A stretch of 63,958 nt of DNA from Planctomycetaceae bacterium (GCA_024642205.1 JAHEBQ010000035.1:1-63958); one strand, 5' to 3'; positions 10,579 to 19,896 are shown, numbered from the stretch's first letter. The notes: generated by a model not told the origin, from the letters alone. A program made the numbers and translations.

Positions 10579-11886
10579 CTAGGCCAACAAATCCTGGCGA
10601 ACAATTCCGCCATTTACGATTTCGATGGGTCGTGCGCCTGGTGCCATCAGCTCTTTGTCAGCCGTAATCCCGAGGCACTTGTAAATCGTGGTTGCCCAAT
10701 CCTGGACCCCCAACGCATTTTCTTCCGGTTCGCTCGCTGTTGCATTCGAGCTTCCGTATACCTGTCCACGTTTGATACCTCCCCCAGCCATCAGCGAACT
10801 GAAAACTTTGGGCCAATGGTCTCGACCGGATGTCTGATTGATTTTTGGCGAACGGCCAAACTCGGATGCCACGATTACCAAAGTCGAATCGAGCAAACCG
10901 CGCTGGTCGAGGTCGTTGATCAAAGTCGCATAGGCCTGGTCAAACGCCGGGACCTGTGCTTTCATGTTTCGATCAATACTGTCGTGATGATCCCAGCCGC
11001 CGTAGGTCATGGTCACAAACCGAACACCCGATTCGACCAATCGCCGTGCCAGTAGCATTCGCGCACCCGCCGTGTTTCGTCCGTACTGGTCGCGAAGTTT
11101 GGGGTCTTCTTTTTCAATGTCAAACGCCTCTCGGGCTTGCTGCGAACTGATCAGGCTGTAGGCCCGATTGTAAAACGTGTCCAGCGAATCCAGCGAATCG
11201 GATTTCTCCTTTTCCCGAAAGTGACCGTTGACGACGTCCAGAAGTTTGCGACGTTTTTCAAACCGGGCGGTATCGACGCCAGCCGGCAGTTCGAGGTCGC
11301 GAACCTTAAAGCCATTTTGAGCGGGGTCCGCGCCGATGCTGAATCCGGCAAACGACGAACTCAAATAACCCGTCCCCTGATAAGGGTTGGTTTGGTTGGG
11401 AATCAGGACGTACGGCGGCAAATTATTGCGTGGCCCAAACTCGTGTGAGATCACACTACCCATGCTTGGAAAAGTTAACGCCGGGCTTGGCCGGTAACCC
11501 GTGTGCATGTTGTGAACGCCACGCTCGTGCGCCGCTTCACCGTGCGTCATCGAGCGAATGATGGTGATCTTGTCCGCAATCTCAGCCGTTTGCTTGAAAA
11601 CCTCGTTGATGCGCTCGCCCGTTAACTTCGTCGCAATGCTGCCCATCGGACCGCGATATTCCAACGGCGCAAATGGTTTGGGATCAAACGACTCCTGGTG
11701 TGCCATGCCGCCCGGAAGGAAGATGTAAATGACCGACTTGGCCGTTCCCTCCTTGGTTTCATAGTGCTTTTGATCGGCTTGCGCTGTTTTCAAGCGAAAG
11801 AAATCCGTGAGAGTCAAACCGATTCCGCCCACAGCACCAATGGTAAGCAAATTGCGTCGGCTGAGTAAATGGTCGCGACACTTCAT
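10579..11886 (-). CDS. DUF1501 family Tat-exported protein
   Basis: This is a full-length family member of 435 residues. The N-terminus has a twin-arginine signal (SRRNLL at 9-14 followed by GAVGGIGLTL). Family blocks include [75 protein letters not shown] and GRDHWP. Some of these His/Asp/Glu positions would form the metal site if the alkaline-phosphatase-like fold is active. It is first in the minus-strand operon with the PPC, DUF1549/1553 and cytochrome-WD40 genes, so its promoter should lie in 11887-12375. The paralogue at the left edge of the window is of similar length but clearly divergent. Confidence 0.93.
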   Translation of the reverse strand: MKCRDHLLSRRNLLTIGAVGGIGLTLTDFFRLKTAQADQKHYETKEGTAKSVIYIFLPGGMAHQESFDPKPFAPLEYRGPMGSIATKLTGERINEVFKQTAEIADKITIIRSMTHGEAAHERGVHNMHTGYRPSPALTFPSMGSVISHEFGPRNNLPPYVLIPNQTNPYQGTGYLSSSFAGFSIGADPAQNGFKVRDLELPAGVDTARFEKRRKLLDVVNGHFREKEKSDSLDSLDTFYNRAYSLISSQQAREAFDIEKEDPKLRDQYGRNTAGARMLLARRLVESGVRFVTMTYGGWDHHDSIDRNMKAQVPAFDQAYATLINDLDQRGLLDSTLVIVASEFGRSPKINQTSGRDHWPKVFSSLMAGGGIKRGQVYGSSNATASEPEENALGVQDWATTIYKCLGITADKELMAPGARPIEIVNGGIVRQDLLA

Positions 11887-12375
11887 TCCTGTTGTCTCCC
11901 TGACGTTGTCAAACTAGCGCCGATTGAGCTACCGATTTTCGATTTCGCTCCATATTAGATGGAGTTGCCCTTCAGTTTAATGATATTTATCAACCGAATC
12001 CACAAGGCTCAAACTCTGTTTGATTCGTAAGTTCTTTCTCAGTATAGGTTTGCGTGATTAATCCAAGCCCGTCTGTACTTTGTCCATTGGGCGTATTGTT
12101 CACAATCCGGACGTTGTTCCTGGTGTGTCTGTTTGACCCAGACGCGCCGGGTTTTCAAAAGAACAACAAGGGACTGCAACCGCCGCTCGCGTTTTTCGCG
12201 GCACGAGATCATCGAGTTTGAGGATTGGGTGGACTGTTTCCGAACCGGCGAGTTTTCCCTTTGAGCCCTGGTTTTCGATCAAGTAAGCAAAGCACAACGT
12301 GTTAGTTTTCAACATTTGAGCAATCGCAACGGTCGATAAGTAGGTGAAGTCTTAAACGGAGCTTGGTATTCAATC
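11887..12375. other. Divergent intergenic region, presumed promoters
   Basis: This 489-bp region lies between the minus-strand DUF1501 operon and the plus-strand secreted protein at 12376, so it should hold both promoters. The strand near 11940-12050 is AT-richer than the surrounding genes. I see no convincing paired -35/-10 boxes, operator palindrome or RNA gene. A short GCCGC/GCGGC inverted repeat near 12180-12202 is not followed by a T-run. Confidence 0.4.
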
Positions 12376-13101
12376 ATGAACAGAAACAAATACGTTTTCA
12401 CAATCGCATGCACACAAGTGTTCTTGATGACGGTTGGTTTGTTGAACTCGGTCGTCGGGCAGGATATTTCTCACCGGATTTCAAGTCGCCTTGGGTTTCA
12501 GGACTCAATTCCGATTGGCCGCCAGAATTCACCGCAAGACCGTCCTCGGTTCGACGATAATCGAATTGACCAACAAGAATCGCCTTCGGACCGGACGGTT
12601 CAGGACTCGGCCAATGGTCTCAAATCGCTCCGGGGCCTTGATGACGCAGCACTGGAGCAGGAACTGGCCGACGACAAAATTTCATTGCTGTTTGCGAAAG
12701 GTGAATGGCCGCGGAAAGGCATTGAAGAGATCAACATCGATATTCGTGAGAAGAGTGGCAGTGCACCGGAAGACATCGCGGCCAAATTGATGGGTTCTCT
12801 GTCTGGTCAATGGAGTTCGTTTGACCCGGCGCCAAAAATGTTCTGTTGGGCTGCACCTGACATCCGTTACCAGCCGCTGTATTTTGAAGATGTCCCTTTG
12901 GAGCGTTATGGGCAGACCCGGGGAACGCGACTTCAGACTGTGGGTTCGGCTGCACATTTTTTCACATCGGTTGCATTGTGGCCCTATCATATGTGCCATG
13001 ATTCTCCCGGAAGCTGTGATTATCCACTCGGGTTCTGCCGACCTGGGGATGATGTGCCTTATACGATTCAGCGCCAGTTCTATGGCCACTCAGTCAGGTA
13101 A
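12376..13101 (+). CDS. Secreted hypothetical protein, Cys-containing C-terminus
   Basis: The product is 241 residues with a signal peptide at 1-28 ending SVVGQ. A Gln/Asp/Arg-rich low-complexity stretch (about 40-75) is followed by an acidic helix pattern (LDDAALEQELADD) and a compact C-terminal domain at about 110-241 with aromatic residues and four cysteines (FCWAAPDIRYQPLYFED, MCHDSPGSCDYPLGFC). The block APDIRYQPLYFEDVPLERYG followed by a Cys-rich end is a pattern I associate with planctomycete-only secreted proteins, but I cannot name a family. It is followed by 659 bp without a gene, so it is probably monocistronic. Confidence 0.75.
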   Translation: MNRNKYVFTIACTQVFLMTVGLLNSVVGQDISHRISSRLGFQDSIPIGRQNSPQDRPRFDDNRIDQQESPSDRTVQDSANGLKSLRGLDDAALEQELADDKISLLFAKGEWPRKGIEEINIDIREKSGSAPEDIAAKLMGSLSGQWSSFDPAPKMFCWAAPDIRYQPLYFEDVPLERYGQTRGTRLQTVGSAAHFFTSVALWPYHMCHDSPGSCDYPLGFCRPGDDVPYTIQRQFYGHSVR

Positions 13102-13760
13102 AATCCCAATAGGAAATGGTTGGCGTCTCGGCCAAGCGGAAATTGATATCCATCGCCTTGGGGGCCAGTCTCGGATACGCAATTGCAAATCTTGATGGCT
13201 GTTCTTGCGTGAGGCCGACGCTTTTGGCTCAATGAGAAATTGAGAAACCGCATTGGAAATGAAATGTCGGTTGGGTTTTCCGCGCATTTCCCCCGTCGTC
13301 GCGAGCACGTGCCTATGGTGCCGGCCGCGTCATTGCTAAAGCAAGACCAAGGTCCACGGGACAGTGAAATCTCTGATTGACTGATGCAGCGATGCTGCCG
13401 GAAATCCGGCAAGCTCCGGCCGCGAACGCGTGGGACGCCGTTTTGAACCCTTACGATCGGTGACACCGAATGCAGCCAACCTGGCGAGATCCGGCGCTCA
13501 TTCCGGGAAGGCATGTCCACTTGCCGTTTGGTTGGAAAATACCCGCGACCGGAAAAGTAAGGTTTTTCGTTTTGCGGTAATTCCCGAGTGTCGCCAAGTC
13601 ACACTGCGGTGTGAAACTGTGCCGATCAGGGGAGCGACTCCATTATTTTCGATTACTCTGCCTTGCCCGAACATCATGTTCGATCCGATCTTGAGTTCCG
13701 ATGATAGGGATATTCACGGATTTCTAGATCCTGACCAATGTGCAAGTTAACGAGCAAGCC
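13102..13760. other. Non-coding stretch before the TolC-family gene
   Basis: This 659-bp stretch has no ORF that I can support on either strand. A small GCCGG-AAAT-CCGGC hairpin at 13397-13410 has no T-run. The promoter of the TolC-like gene should lie in its last 200 bp, which are AT-richer. Nothing else was seen. Confidence 0.4.
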
Positions 13761-15932
13761 ATGATTTCTGGTCCCCAAACATTCGGCCGACAAAATACCC
13801 CAATTCCATCAGGGCGAAAACTGCTTTGCGTTCTGATGGTCACATGTGTGGTCACGTGGATTACCGGTTGCAGTCAGCAACGGAAGCAGTCTCTGCAGTT
13901 CACATCCGATTGCAATCCTTGCCAGTCCATGTTGCAGCAAATCGAGTATCCGGATCTGGAATGCGACCAGGGTACCGATGGAACCGAACTGCTCACCGGC
14001 CCACCAATGACGATTTCAACGTTTCAGGAATTGGTTCCCTGGGAGTTGACGGTCGAACAGTGTGTTGAGCTGGCACTGGCCAACAGCAAGGTCCTGCAAA
14101 AACTGGGGGGAGTTGTCGTCAATTCTCCGCAGGGAACAACAACACTTTATGATCAGGCGATTGTTGAAACTGGCCAAGGGAGTGTCGAATCGGCCTTAAG
14201 CGCGTTCGATGCACAGCTCAACTCGAGTTTTGTTTACAATCGAAATGAGTCGTTCGTAAACAACCCTCTTTTCGGTGCTGGCGTCACGAATTCTTCCAAT
14301 TTTCGTTATGATTTGAACAAGCAAACGGCCAGTGGAGCGTCGTTTGCGATCCGAAATTTGACCGACTACACGCGTCGGCCGAACCCGTTCACGACCCTCG
14401 ACAGCGTTTACGATGTCGTCCATCAGTTTGAAGTCCGCCAACCTCTGGGGCGTGGGCGAGGGACGGAGATCAACCGGATTGCCGGACCCAACGCGACACC
14501 GGGCAACTACAATGGTGTCTTGATCGCCCGGATTCGCAGTGACATTTCGCTGACCGATTTTGAAATTGCCGTTCGCAACCTGGTCCGAGATGTAGAAAGC
14601 ACTTACTGGGAACTGTATTTTTCCTACCGCGATCTCGACACCAAGATCTCCGCTCGCGAGTCGGCTCGCGTGACTTGGGAAAACCGGAAACTGCGCTATG
14701 AGAATGGAGTGGGCCGTCCGGACGATGAAGCTCTCGCCCGCCAACAGTATTTCAGCTTCCAATCACAGGCTCAGAACGCGTTGGTTGGCGTCGTCAATGG
14801 ACAGCCGGGGGTCCTGGGTTCCGATCGCAATCTTCGACGATTGATGGGTATGCTATCGAGCGACGGAAGAATTATCCGACCCATTTCAGATCCAGCATTG
14901 GCTCCGGTGCAGTTCGACTGGGATCAGTCACAGTTCGATGCGTTAGGACGACGCGCGGAACTAAGGCGGCAAAAGTGGACGGTTCGACAGCGAGAACTGG
15001 AGTTGGTGGCGTCCAAGGCCTTGAACCAATGGCGGTTTGACTTCGTCGGCCAATATGGATTCCGCGGTTTTGGTGACAAGCTACTGGGGGCCGGCAGTAC
15101 CCCGGGCGGTGGTGCCTGGAACGACTCGATCAAAGGCAATCTTGATGATTGGCAGGTCGGTGTCGAGCTTGGGGGGGCGATCGGCAATCGGATTGGTCAC
15201 TTGGCAATCCGCAATGCGGAATTGAACCTGGTTCGTGACAGGACGATTCTGAAGGAACAGCAACGACAAATTCTGCTGGATCTAAATCAGGCATTTACGG
15301 AAGTGGATCGAGCACTGGCAAACCTGAAAACCAACTTTGATTCACGTGTCGCCGCCCAGGAAGAGCTGGAACCAAAGCGCAAACGGGTCAATGAAGGGCA
15401 GGACCAGGTCTTCTTCCTGATTGACGCCGAGCAGCGGTCGGCAGCATCCGAAAGCGCCGTTCACCGTTCGGTGGCGGACTACAACAAGGCACTTCTGAAT
15501 TATGCTTACACGACTGGCACGCTCCTGAGTCGTTATAACATTCGCTTGAGCGAAGGCGAGTGGTCGGAAGGGGCCCGGACCAACGCGATCAAGCGAGCTC
15601 CTCGATTTAGTCGAACGGGGCCTAATACCGAAAACCGCGATACGAGTCCGGTCAGTCTGGGTGTCTATGATCAGGCGGCACCGCGCATTGGAAACGATGC
15701 TAACCGGCGGGTGATGGATTCTTCCACGGCACCGGCAGACCCGAATCTGCCTATCGATCAACCACTCGAACCACAGCCGCAGCTGAATCGCGGAGTCCCA
15801 GCAGCCAGCGATGATGATTTTGATGCCGAGGGCAGCAGCAATTTCTCTGCGTCGTCAGGCTTCAGCCTCGGAGCTCCATCGACGGCGGTCCGAAAGTATT
15901 TTGAATCAAGAGCCAAACGCCGATTCAACTAA
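13761..15932 (+). CDS. TolC-family outer-membrane efflux lipoprotein
   Basis: The ATG at 13761 is preferred to a GTG at 13740 because it places a clean lipoprotein signal: a hydrophobic core LLCVLMVTCVVTWITGC with lipobox Cys37. The 723-residue product has two outer-membrane efflux protein repeats with the long alpha-helical hairpins of TolC (AVRNLVRDVESTYWELYFSYRDLDTK; LEPKRKRVNEGQDQVFFLIDAEQR SAASE). It is longer than TolC (about 470) because of an N-terminal lead and a Pro/Asp/Ser-rich C-terminal tail from about 600. TolC proteins form trimeric export channels with an RND or ABC pump and an adaptor. No pump or adaptor gene is adjacent, so the partner is unknown. Confidence 0.88.
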   Translation: MISGPQTFGRQNTPIPSGRKLLCVLMVTCVVTWITGCSQQRKQSLQFTSDCNPCQSMLQQIEYPDLECDQGTDGTELLTGPPMTISTFQELVPWELTVEQCVELALANSKVLQKLGGVVVNSPQGTTTLYDQAIVETGQGSVESALSAFDAQLNSSFVYNRNESFVNNPLFGAGVTNSSNFRYDLNKQTASGASFAIRNLTDYTRRPNPFTTLDSVYDVVHQFEVRQPLGRGRGTEINRIAGPNATPGNYNGVLIARIRSDISLTDFEIAVRNLVRDVESTYWELYFSYRDLDTKISARESARVTWENRKLRYENGVGRPDDEALARQQYFSFQSQAQNALVGVVNGQPGVLGSDRNLRRLMGMLSSDGRIIRPISDPALAPVQFDWDQSQFDALGRRAELRRQKWTVRQRELELVASKALNQWRFDFVGQYGFRGFGDKLLGAGSTPGGGAWNDSIKGNLDDWQVGVELGGAIGNRIGHLAIRNAELNLVRDRTILKEQQRQILLDLNQAFTEVDRALANLKTNFDSRVAAQEELEPKRKRVNEGQDQVFFLIDAEQRSAASESAVHRSVADYNKALLNYAYTTGTLLSRYNIRLSEGEWSEGARTNAIKRAPRFSRTGPNTENRDTSPVSLGVYDQAAPRIGNDANRRVMDSSTAPADPNLPIDQPLEPQPQLNRGVPAASDDDFDAEGSSNFSASSGFSLGAPSTAVRKYFESRAKRRFN

Positions 15933-15954
15933 AAAGGTGTCAGGAACCTTTTTT
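15931..15954 (+). terminator. A-rich/T-rich hairpin at the end of the TolC-family gene
   Basis: AAAAAGGT at 15931-15938 pairs with ACCTTTTT at 15946-15953 around a 7-base loop and is followed by a further T. It overlaps the stop codon of the efflux gene. The A-run and T-run make it a plausible terminator on either strand, but the long A/T stem is also like the ends of interspersed planctomycete repeat elements (see findings). Confidence 0.55.
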
Positions 15955-16304
15955 GAATTGGAGGCAATGATTCGACCCCTCGGAAGACGATGCCGGGTAG
16001 ATGCGAAGCAGTTCGATGGAACTTGGGAGTGCGGCTGCTGGGGCCGGTGACTGCCGTTCAAGGCAAATTGCTTCAATGGTTGCCGGTATCGGAAGCTGCT
16101 GCCTTTCGCTCGTCGATTCCGGGTGTTGTTCAATCTGGACATTCCCAAGCGATTCAGGATAGCAGCGTTAACCCAGTCGTTTGGCCCGGCTGGTTGACGT
16201 CGTTTGTCGGCTTAGACCCGTAGTGTGAGCAAAATCCGGGTTGACTGGGACAGACAACCGCGCTTATCCGTCAAGGTCTGCCCAGCAACGACGACTTGCC
16301 AGGT
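15955..16304. other. Intergenic stretch between TolC-family gene and tdk
   Basis: This is 350 bp between convergent genes. Short frames on both strands lack starts with ribosome sites and match nothing I recognise. No RNA gene was seen. Confidence 0.4.
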
Positions 16305-16907
16305 TCAGTTTTCGGCGGGGGGCTGATAATCGATCGGAGATACCTGGTCGAGCGCAAATTCTTTTCGCGACAACGAGACGTAATTCAAGCCGATGGCAAT
16401 TTGTTCGCCTTCGGTCACGCGTTGACCTGTTTCGTCGAGCCGTGCATTCATGATCGCTTTCTTGCCTGAGTGGCAAATCGTTTTGATCTCACCCAGGATA
16501 TCAGCCCAAGCGAGCAAGTACTTGCTCCCTTCGAAGGGTTCTCCCCGAAAATCGGTACGCAATCCGTAGCACAAGACCGGAATTCCAATTCGATCGCAAA
16601 CCAGCGTCAACTGGAGTACCTGCTTGGCAGTCAAAAATTGCGCCTCGTCTATGAATACGCAGGCGACGGGAGTTTCCCGTTGCTCTTCGAGGATGTGAAC
16701 GTAGAAATCAAAATCGTTGCCAAAGGGGTATGCTTCGCGAGTCAGCCCCAGCCGTGACGAAATATTCCCCGCTCCAGTGCGGTCGTCGATCTGCGGCGTA
16801 AACAGGAGGATCCGCATCCCCCGTTCTTCGTAGTTGTGAGCGGCCTGTAACAACGTTGTGCTTTTGCCGGCATTCATGGCCGAATAGTAGAAGTAAAGTT
16901 TTGCCAT
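16305..16907 (-). CDS. tdk: Thymidine kinase, TK1/type II
   Basis: This 200-residue enzyme phosphorylates thymidine to dTMP with ATP in the cytoplasm (pyrimidine salvage). The P-loop is SAMNAGKST at 9-17; the catalytic Glu is E88 in [25 protein letters not shown] and EGEQIAIG are family blocks, and the length is normal for the family. The oddity is in the lasso/zinc region: E. coli-type enzymes have CxxC (CFCGRKA) and a further Cys in the SVCRKHY block, whereas this protein has C145 then S147 (ICHSGKKA) and S180 (SLSRKEF). The structural zinc is therefore probably absent. It is single and downstream of, but separate from, the metal-transport operon. A deoxynucleoside kinase at 61689 adds a second salvage enzyme. 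Confidence 0.95.
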   Translation of the reverse strand: MAKLYFYYSAMNAGKSTTLLQAAHNYEERGMRILLFTPQIDDRTGAGNISSRLGLTREAYPFGNDFDFYVHILEEQRETPVACVFIDEAQFLTAKQVLQLTLVCDRIGIPVLCYGLRTDFRGEPFEGSKYLLAWADILGEIKTICHSGKKAIMNARLDETGQRVTEGEQIAIGLNYVSLSRKEFALDQVSPIDYQPPAEN

Positions 16908-17181
16908 CGTTTGATTTGGGGTAACGGTCTAAAGAAAAATTGCCATTGCCATCCGCTATTTGAAAGCTTTGTTGCAGCGTGAATCTCTGGTACTTGGATC
17001 GGCGATTCGTTTCGTGTTTACCATTGCGAGTGGAAACGTAAGGCCAGCCACATTTGTTGATCCAGGCAAGGCAACCGGGAATGGATCAATAGTCTAGCCC
17101 TTGCATCGACTGCGTCCAGATGATCAGATCGCGAACGACTCCATCTCGTGAGAACCCATCAGGTACTTTGCATATCGATTA
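16908..17181. other. Upstream region of tdk
   Basis: The promoter of tdk is expected here. The stretch near 16920-16990 is AT-rich, but I cannot pick out boxes with confidence. No other gene was seen. Confidence 0.3.
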
Positions 17182-17415
17182 TCATTGTGTTGGCCCGGAG
17201 GAGGTAATCTCGCGTTGATTGCGCAGACAAAAAGGGCAAGCAAGCACTCGGGTGGGTGAGTTAATCCGGGTACCACGAAGATGTCGGGCCGAACTTCCCT
17301 GGCAATTCACCGGAACCCACGGATGACTCTGGCAGGATACGCATCTGCCTGCCGTTTCGAAGGTTGATTCCCGGCATAGCGATCGGATGTTCGCTGCGTT
17401 GAATGCGAGAATCAC
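17182..17415 (-). CDS. Possible small protein with two CxxC pairs
   Basis: This is a 77-residue frame from GTG 17415, 50 bp after the stop of the metal ABC permease. It contains CVSC near residue 28 and CPFC near residue 61, both Cys pairs separated by a basic stretch, as in a small zinc-ribbon. The start is weak: AAGG directly abuts the GTG. The close spacing to the operon fits a small downstream gene, but a chance frame is also possible. No family is recognised. Confidence 0.25.
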   Translation of the reverse strand: MILAFNAANIRSLCRESTFETAGRCVSCQSHPWVPVNCQGSSARHLRGTRINSPTRVLACPFCLRNQREITSSGPTQ

Positions 17416-17465
17416 CTTAACGTGGATCGACAGCGGGCGCGAATACCGGCCGCGCGGTCAGGTTG

Positions 17466-18980
17466 CTACTCCACCAGGCGTACAATCAAAGCGTCGGCCT
17501 GATTGTGGTTCAAATTGATTTCGCGTCCGTCCTCAGTGATTAACGTCCAGGTTGTTCCGTCCTGGGAGCGCGCCCCCATCGTGACGCGGTCGCCGAATTT
17601 CAGTTCCAGCGACTGGGCCGGTGGTCCGACGTATTGAACGATGGCTTGATTCCCGTCGCGCATCAGGCTGGAAACGAAATCGCGATCAACGCCGACTTGC
17701 GATTTGTCTGTCGGGATTACTGAGCCGTGCGGATCGGACAGGGGATGTCCAAGTTTATCGTCCAGGTACTCGACGGTCGCTTGATCGCTGATGTGCTCGA
17801 GTTTGTGAGCGATTTCGTGGAGCTCTTCTTCAGGTGTACCGGCTTTTTCGAGATATGTCTCCCACAGTCGGTGAGCGCGTAGCAGGCGATTGGCTTCAAT
17901 GCGACCGTCATCGGTCAGGGTCACTTTGCCTCCTTCGACTTCGACCAGGTCACGGCGGGACAGGATCGAGATTGCACGGCGGATTTTCGGATTGCGAGTC
18001 GTCAGGTTGCGCTCGATTTCCGAAAAGGGAACTGCATTGCCTTGGGAGCGAAGGATTGCCCCCAGGACATCTTCCATGATTTCCTGCTGAATTGTACCCG
18101 ATTTTCGAATCCAATCGGCCAGCAATCCGTAACGTGGTGAGAACGTTAAGGCCCCGAGGAAAATCAGAGTCATCATGACAACGACCGACGCCCCAGGTGA
18201 AGCCCCGACGATGGTGGCCAGGGCAAATCCTGCCCAAAAACCAACGACACCGATGATCGCTGACAAGATGATCATGCGGTCGAGTCGATCGGAAAGCAGG
18301 TAAGCGGTCGCGGCGGGGGTGATAATCAATGCGACCACCAGAATAACGCCCGCGATTTGAACTCCGCTGACGACAACCAGCGAGGTACACGCAGTCAATA
18401 AATATTCGACGGCCAGAACAGGGATTCCGATCGATGCCGCCATGATCGGGTCGAAACTGGTCAACTGCAACGGACGGTAAAACAACACGACGACGCTCAG
18501 TACAAAGGATGCCACAATGGCGAGCAGCCAAAGTTCTTCATCCGGGACCGACAGTACACTTCCGACGATGTAGTGATAAATATCAATCTTGATATGTTTC
18601 CCCACGGCTCGAATTGAAATCGCGAATGCGCCCAGTGCAAAAATACCGGTGTACATGATGCCAATCGCAGTGTCCTGTTTGATCCGAGAAAAATTCGTCA
18701 CAAACCCGACCATGGCAACTGTGGAGATGCCGGCGAAAATCGCTCCGATCAACATTGCGCCAAGGTGGGGATCCTGTTGGCCAAACAGGATTTTGATGAA
18801 CAGGTAACCCGCGATCACACCTGCCAACATCGAGTGAGCAATCGCGTCGGCCAGGAAAGACATTTTTCGCAACACGATGAAACAGCCGATGACACTGCAC
18901 ACGATCGCCACCAGCGTGCCGACGATCAACGGCCGAATGACATGGCCATAGTCAAGTTGCAGGGTTTCAAGCCAGTTCAC
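17466..18980 (-). CDS. Metal ABC permease fused to DtxR repressor and FeoA-like domains
   Basis: Residues 1-290 are an ABC-3 (ZnuB/MntB) permease with eight or nine helices and family blocks such as RKMSFLADAIAHSMLAGVIAGYL and ITPAATAYLLSDRLD. Beyond the normal end (about 290) come a winged-helix DtxR N-domain (about 310-370, FSEIERNLTTRNPKIRRAIS), a metal-binding/dimerisation domain with HEIAHKLEHISDQ (about 388-400), and an SH3/FeoA-like end (about 440-504). The total of 504 is near twice a usual permease. The operon order is binding protein, small protein, ATPase (21 bp upstream), permease. It should import Mn(II) or Zn(II). The cytoplasmic repressor part could sense metal at the transporter itself. 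The DNA-binding ability is untested. Confidence 0.92.
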   Translation of the reverse strand: MNWLETLQLDYGHVIRPLIVGTLVAIVCSVIGCFIVLRKMSFLADAIAHSMLAGVIAGYLFIKILFGQQDPHLGAMLIGAIFAGISTVAMVGFVTNFSRIKQDTAIGIMYTGIFALGAFAISIRAVGKHIKIDIYHYIVGSVLSVPDEELWLLAIVASFVLSVVVLFYRPLQLTSFDPIMAASIGIPVLAVEYLLTACTSLVVVSGVQIAGVILVVALIITPAATAYLLSDRLDRMIILSAIIGVVGFWAGFALATIVGASPGASVVVMMTLIFLGALTFSPRYGLLADWIRKSGTIQQEIMEDVLGAILRSQGNAVPFSEIERNLTTRNPKIRRAISILSRRDLVEVEGGKVTLTDDGRIEANRLLRAHRLWETYLEKAGTPEEELHEIAHKLEHISDQATVEYLDDKLGHPLSDPHGSVIPTDKSQVGVDRDFVSSLMRDGNQAIVQYVGPPAQSLELKFGDRVTMGARSQDGTTWTLITEDGREINLNHNQADALIVRLVE

Positions 18981-19001
18981 AGGATGTTCCTGCTTTCGTG
19001 T

Positions 19002-19850
19002 TCAGAGTTCAGGAGGACGAACGGAAGGACCTTTCCGGGGGTCTCCAGACTCGTCGTTGGTTTTTGCCATCGTCTCTGCCAATTCGGCGAAGACTTTCAT
19101 GTTTCCCTCATACACGTCGGCCAGGAGTTGGGGGTTTAGCACTTGTTGAGGTGTGCCAAAACCAAACAGGCGCTGTTTCAGCAGGATGATTTCATCAAAA
19201 TATTCTGCGGCCGTTGCCAGGTCATGGTGGACCACGACGACTGTTTTTCCCTGGCGTTTGGTTTCTTGCAGGACATCCAGAATCGCCCGTTCGGTGGCCG
19301 CATCGACACCGGCAAAGGGTTCATCCAGCAGGAGGATTTCTGCATCCTGGGTCAACGCTCTTGCCATGAATACGCGTTGCTGCTGCCCGCCCGAGAGTTG
19401 CCCAATCTGGCGGCGCGAAAACTCGCTCATGCGAACTTTGCTCAGCGCTTCGTCTGCCCGTTGATAATCCTGCTTGGACAAATCCTGCCACCAACGTCGC
19501 TTACCATAGCGTCCCATGACCGCGACTTCGCGAACGGTGACAGGGAAATCCCAATCGACAGCACCCCGTTGCGGAACGTAGGCGACTTTGCCTTTGGCGA
19601 CGGCAACGTCTTCCCCGTATATCTTGATGGATCCAACGTCCGGTTTAACGAAGCCAAGAATCGCTTTGATCAGCGTCGATTTTCCAGAGCCATTGGGTCC
19701 GATGATGCCGACGAGTTTTCCGGGATCGATCAATAAGGAGACATCCAGCAATGCCGGCACGGGACCATAGCTGACGGTCAACTGATGAACATCAATCGCT
19801 GTTTTCGGGATGGCTGCTTGGTTGTTGACGATCACACCGGCCTCGAGCAT
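19002..19850 (-). CDS. Metal (Mn/Zn) ABC transporter ATP-binding protein
   Basis: The product is 282 residues, the usual size for ZnuC/MntB-type ATPases. Walker A is GPNGSGKST near 51-59, the Q-loop PQRGAVDWDFP is the version typical of Mn/Zn/Fe chelate importers, the signature is LSGGQQQR, Walker B is ILLLDEPFAG and the switch His is VVHHD. A short hydrophilic tail ends the protein. The gene sits between the small membrane-anchored protein and the permease-repressor fusion, 21 bp from the latter, and powers uptake through it. Confidence 0.95.
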   Translation of the reverse strand: MLEAGVIVNNQAAIPKTAIDVHQLTVSYGPVPALLDVSLLIDPGKLVGIIGPNGSGKSTLIKAILGFVKPDVGSIKIYGEDVAVAKGKVAYVPQRGAVDWDFPVTVREVAVMGRYGKRRWWQDLSKQDYQRADEALSKVRMSEFSRRQIGQLSGGQQQRVFMARALTQDAEILLLDEPFAGVDAATERAILDVLQETKRQGKTVVVVHHDLATAAEYFDEIILLKQRLFGFGTPQQVLNPQLLADVYEGNMKVFAELAETMAKTNDESGDPRKGPSVRPPEL

Positions 19851-19896
19851 CGGGGGAACCTGATTTGTCGGGATTCAAAGAACTCCGTGTTATTTC

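Noticed and set aside
13397..13410. GCCGG-AAAT-CCGGC hairpin
   Set aside because: No T-run and no gene end nearby; too short to call a terminator or operator.
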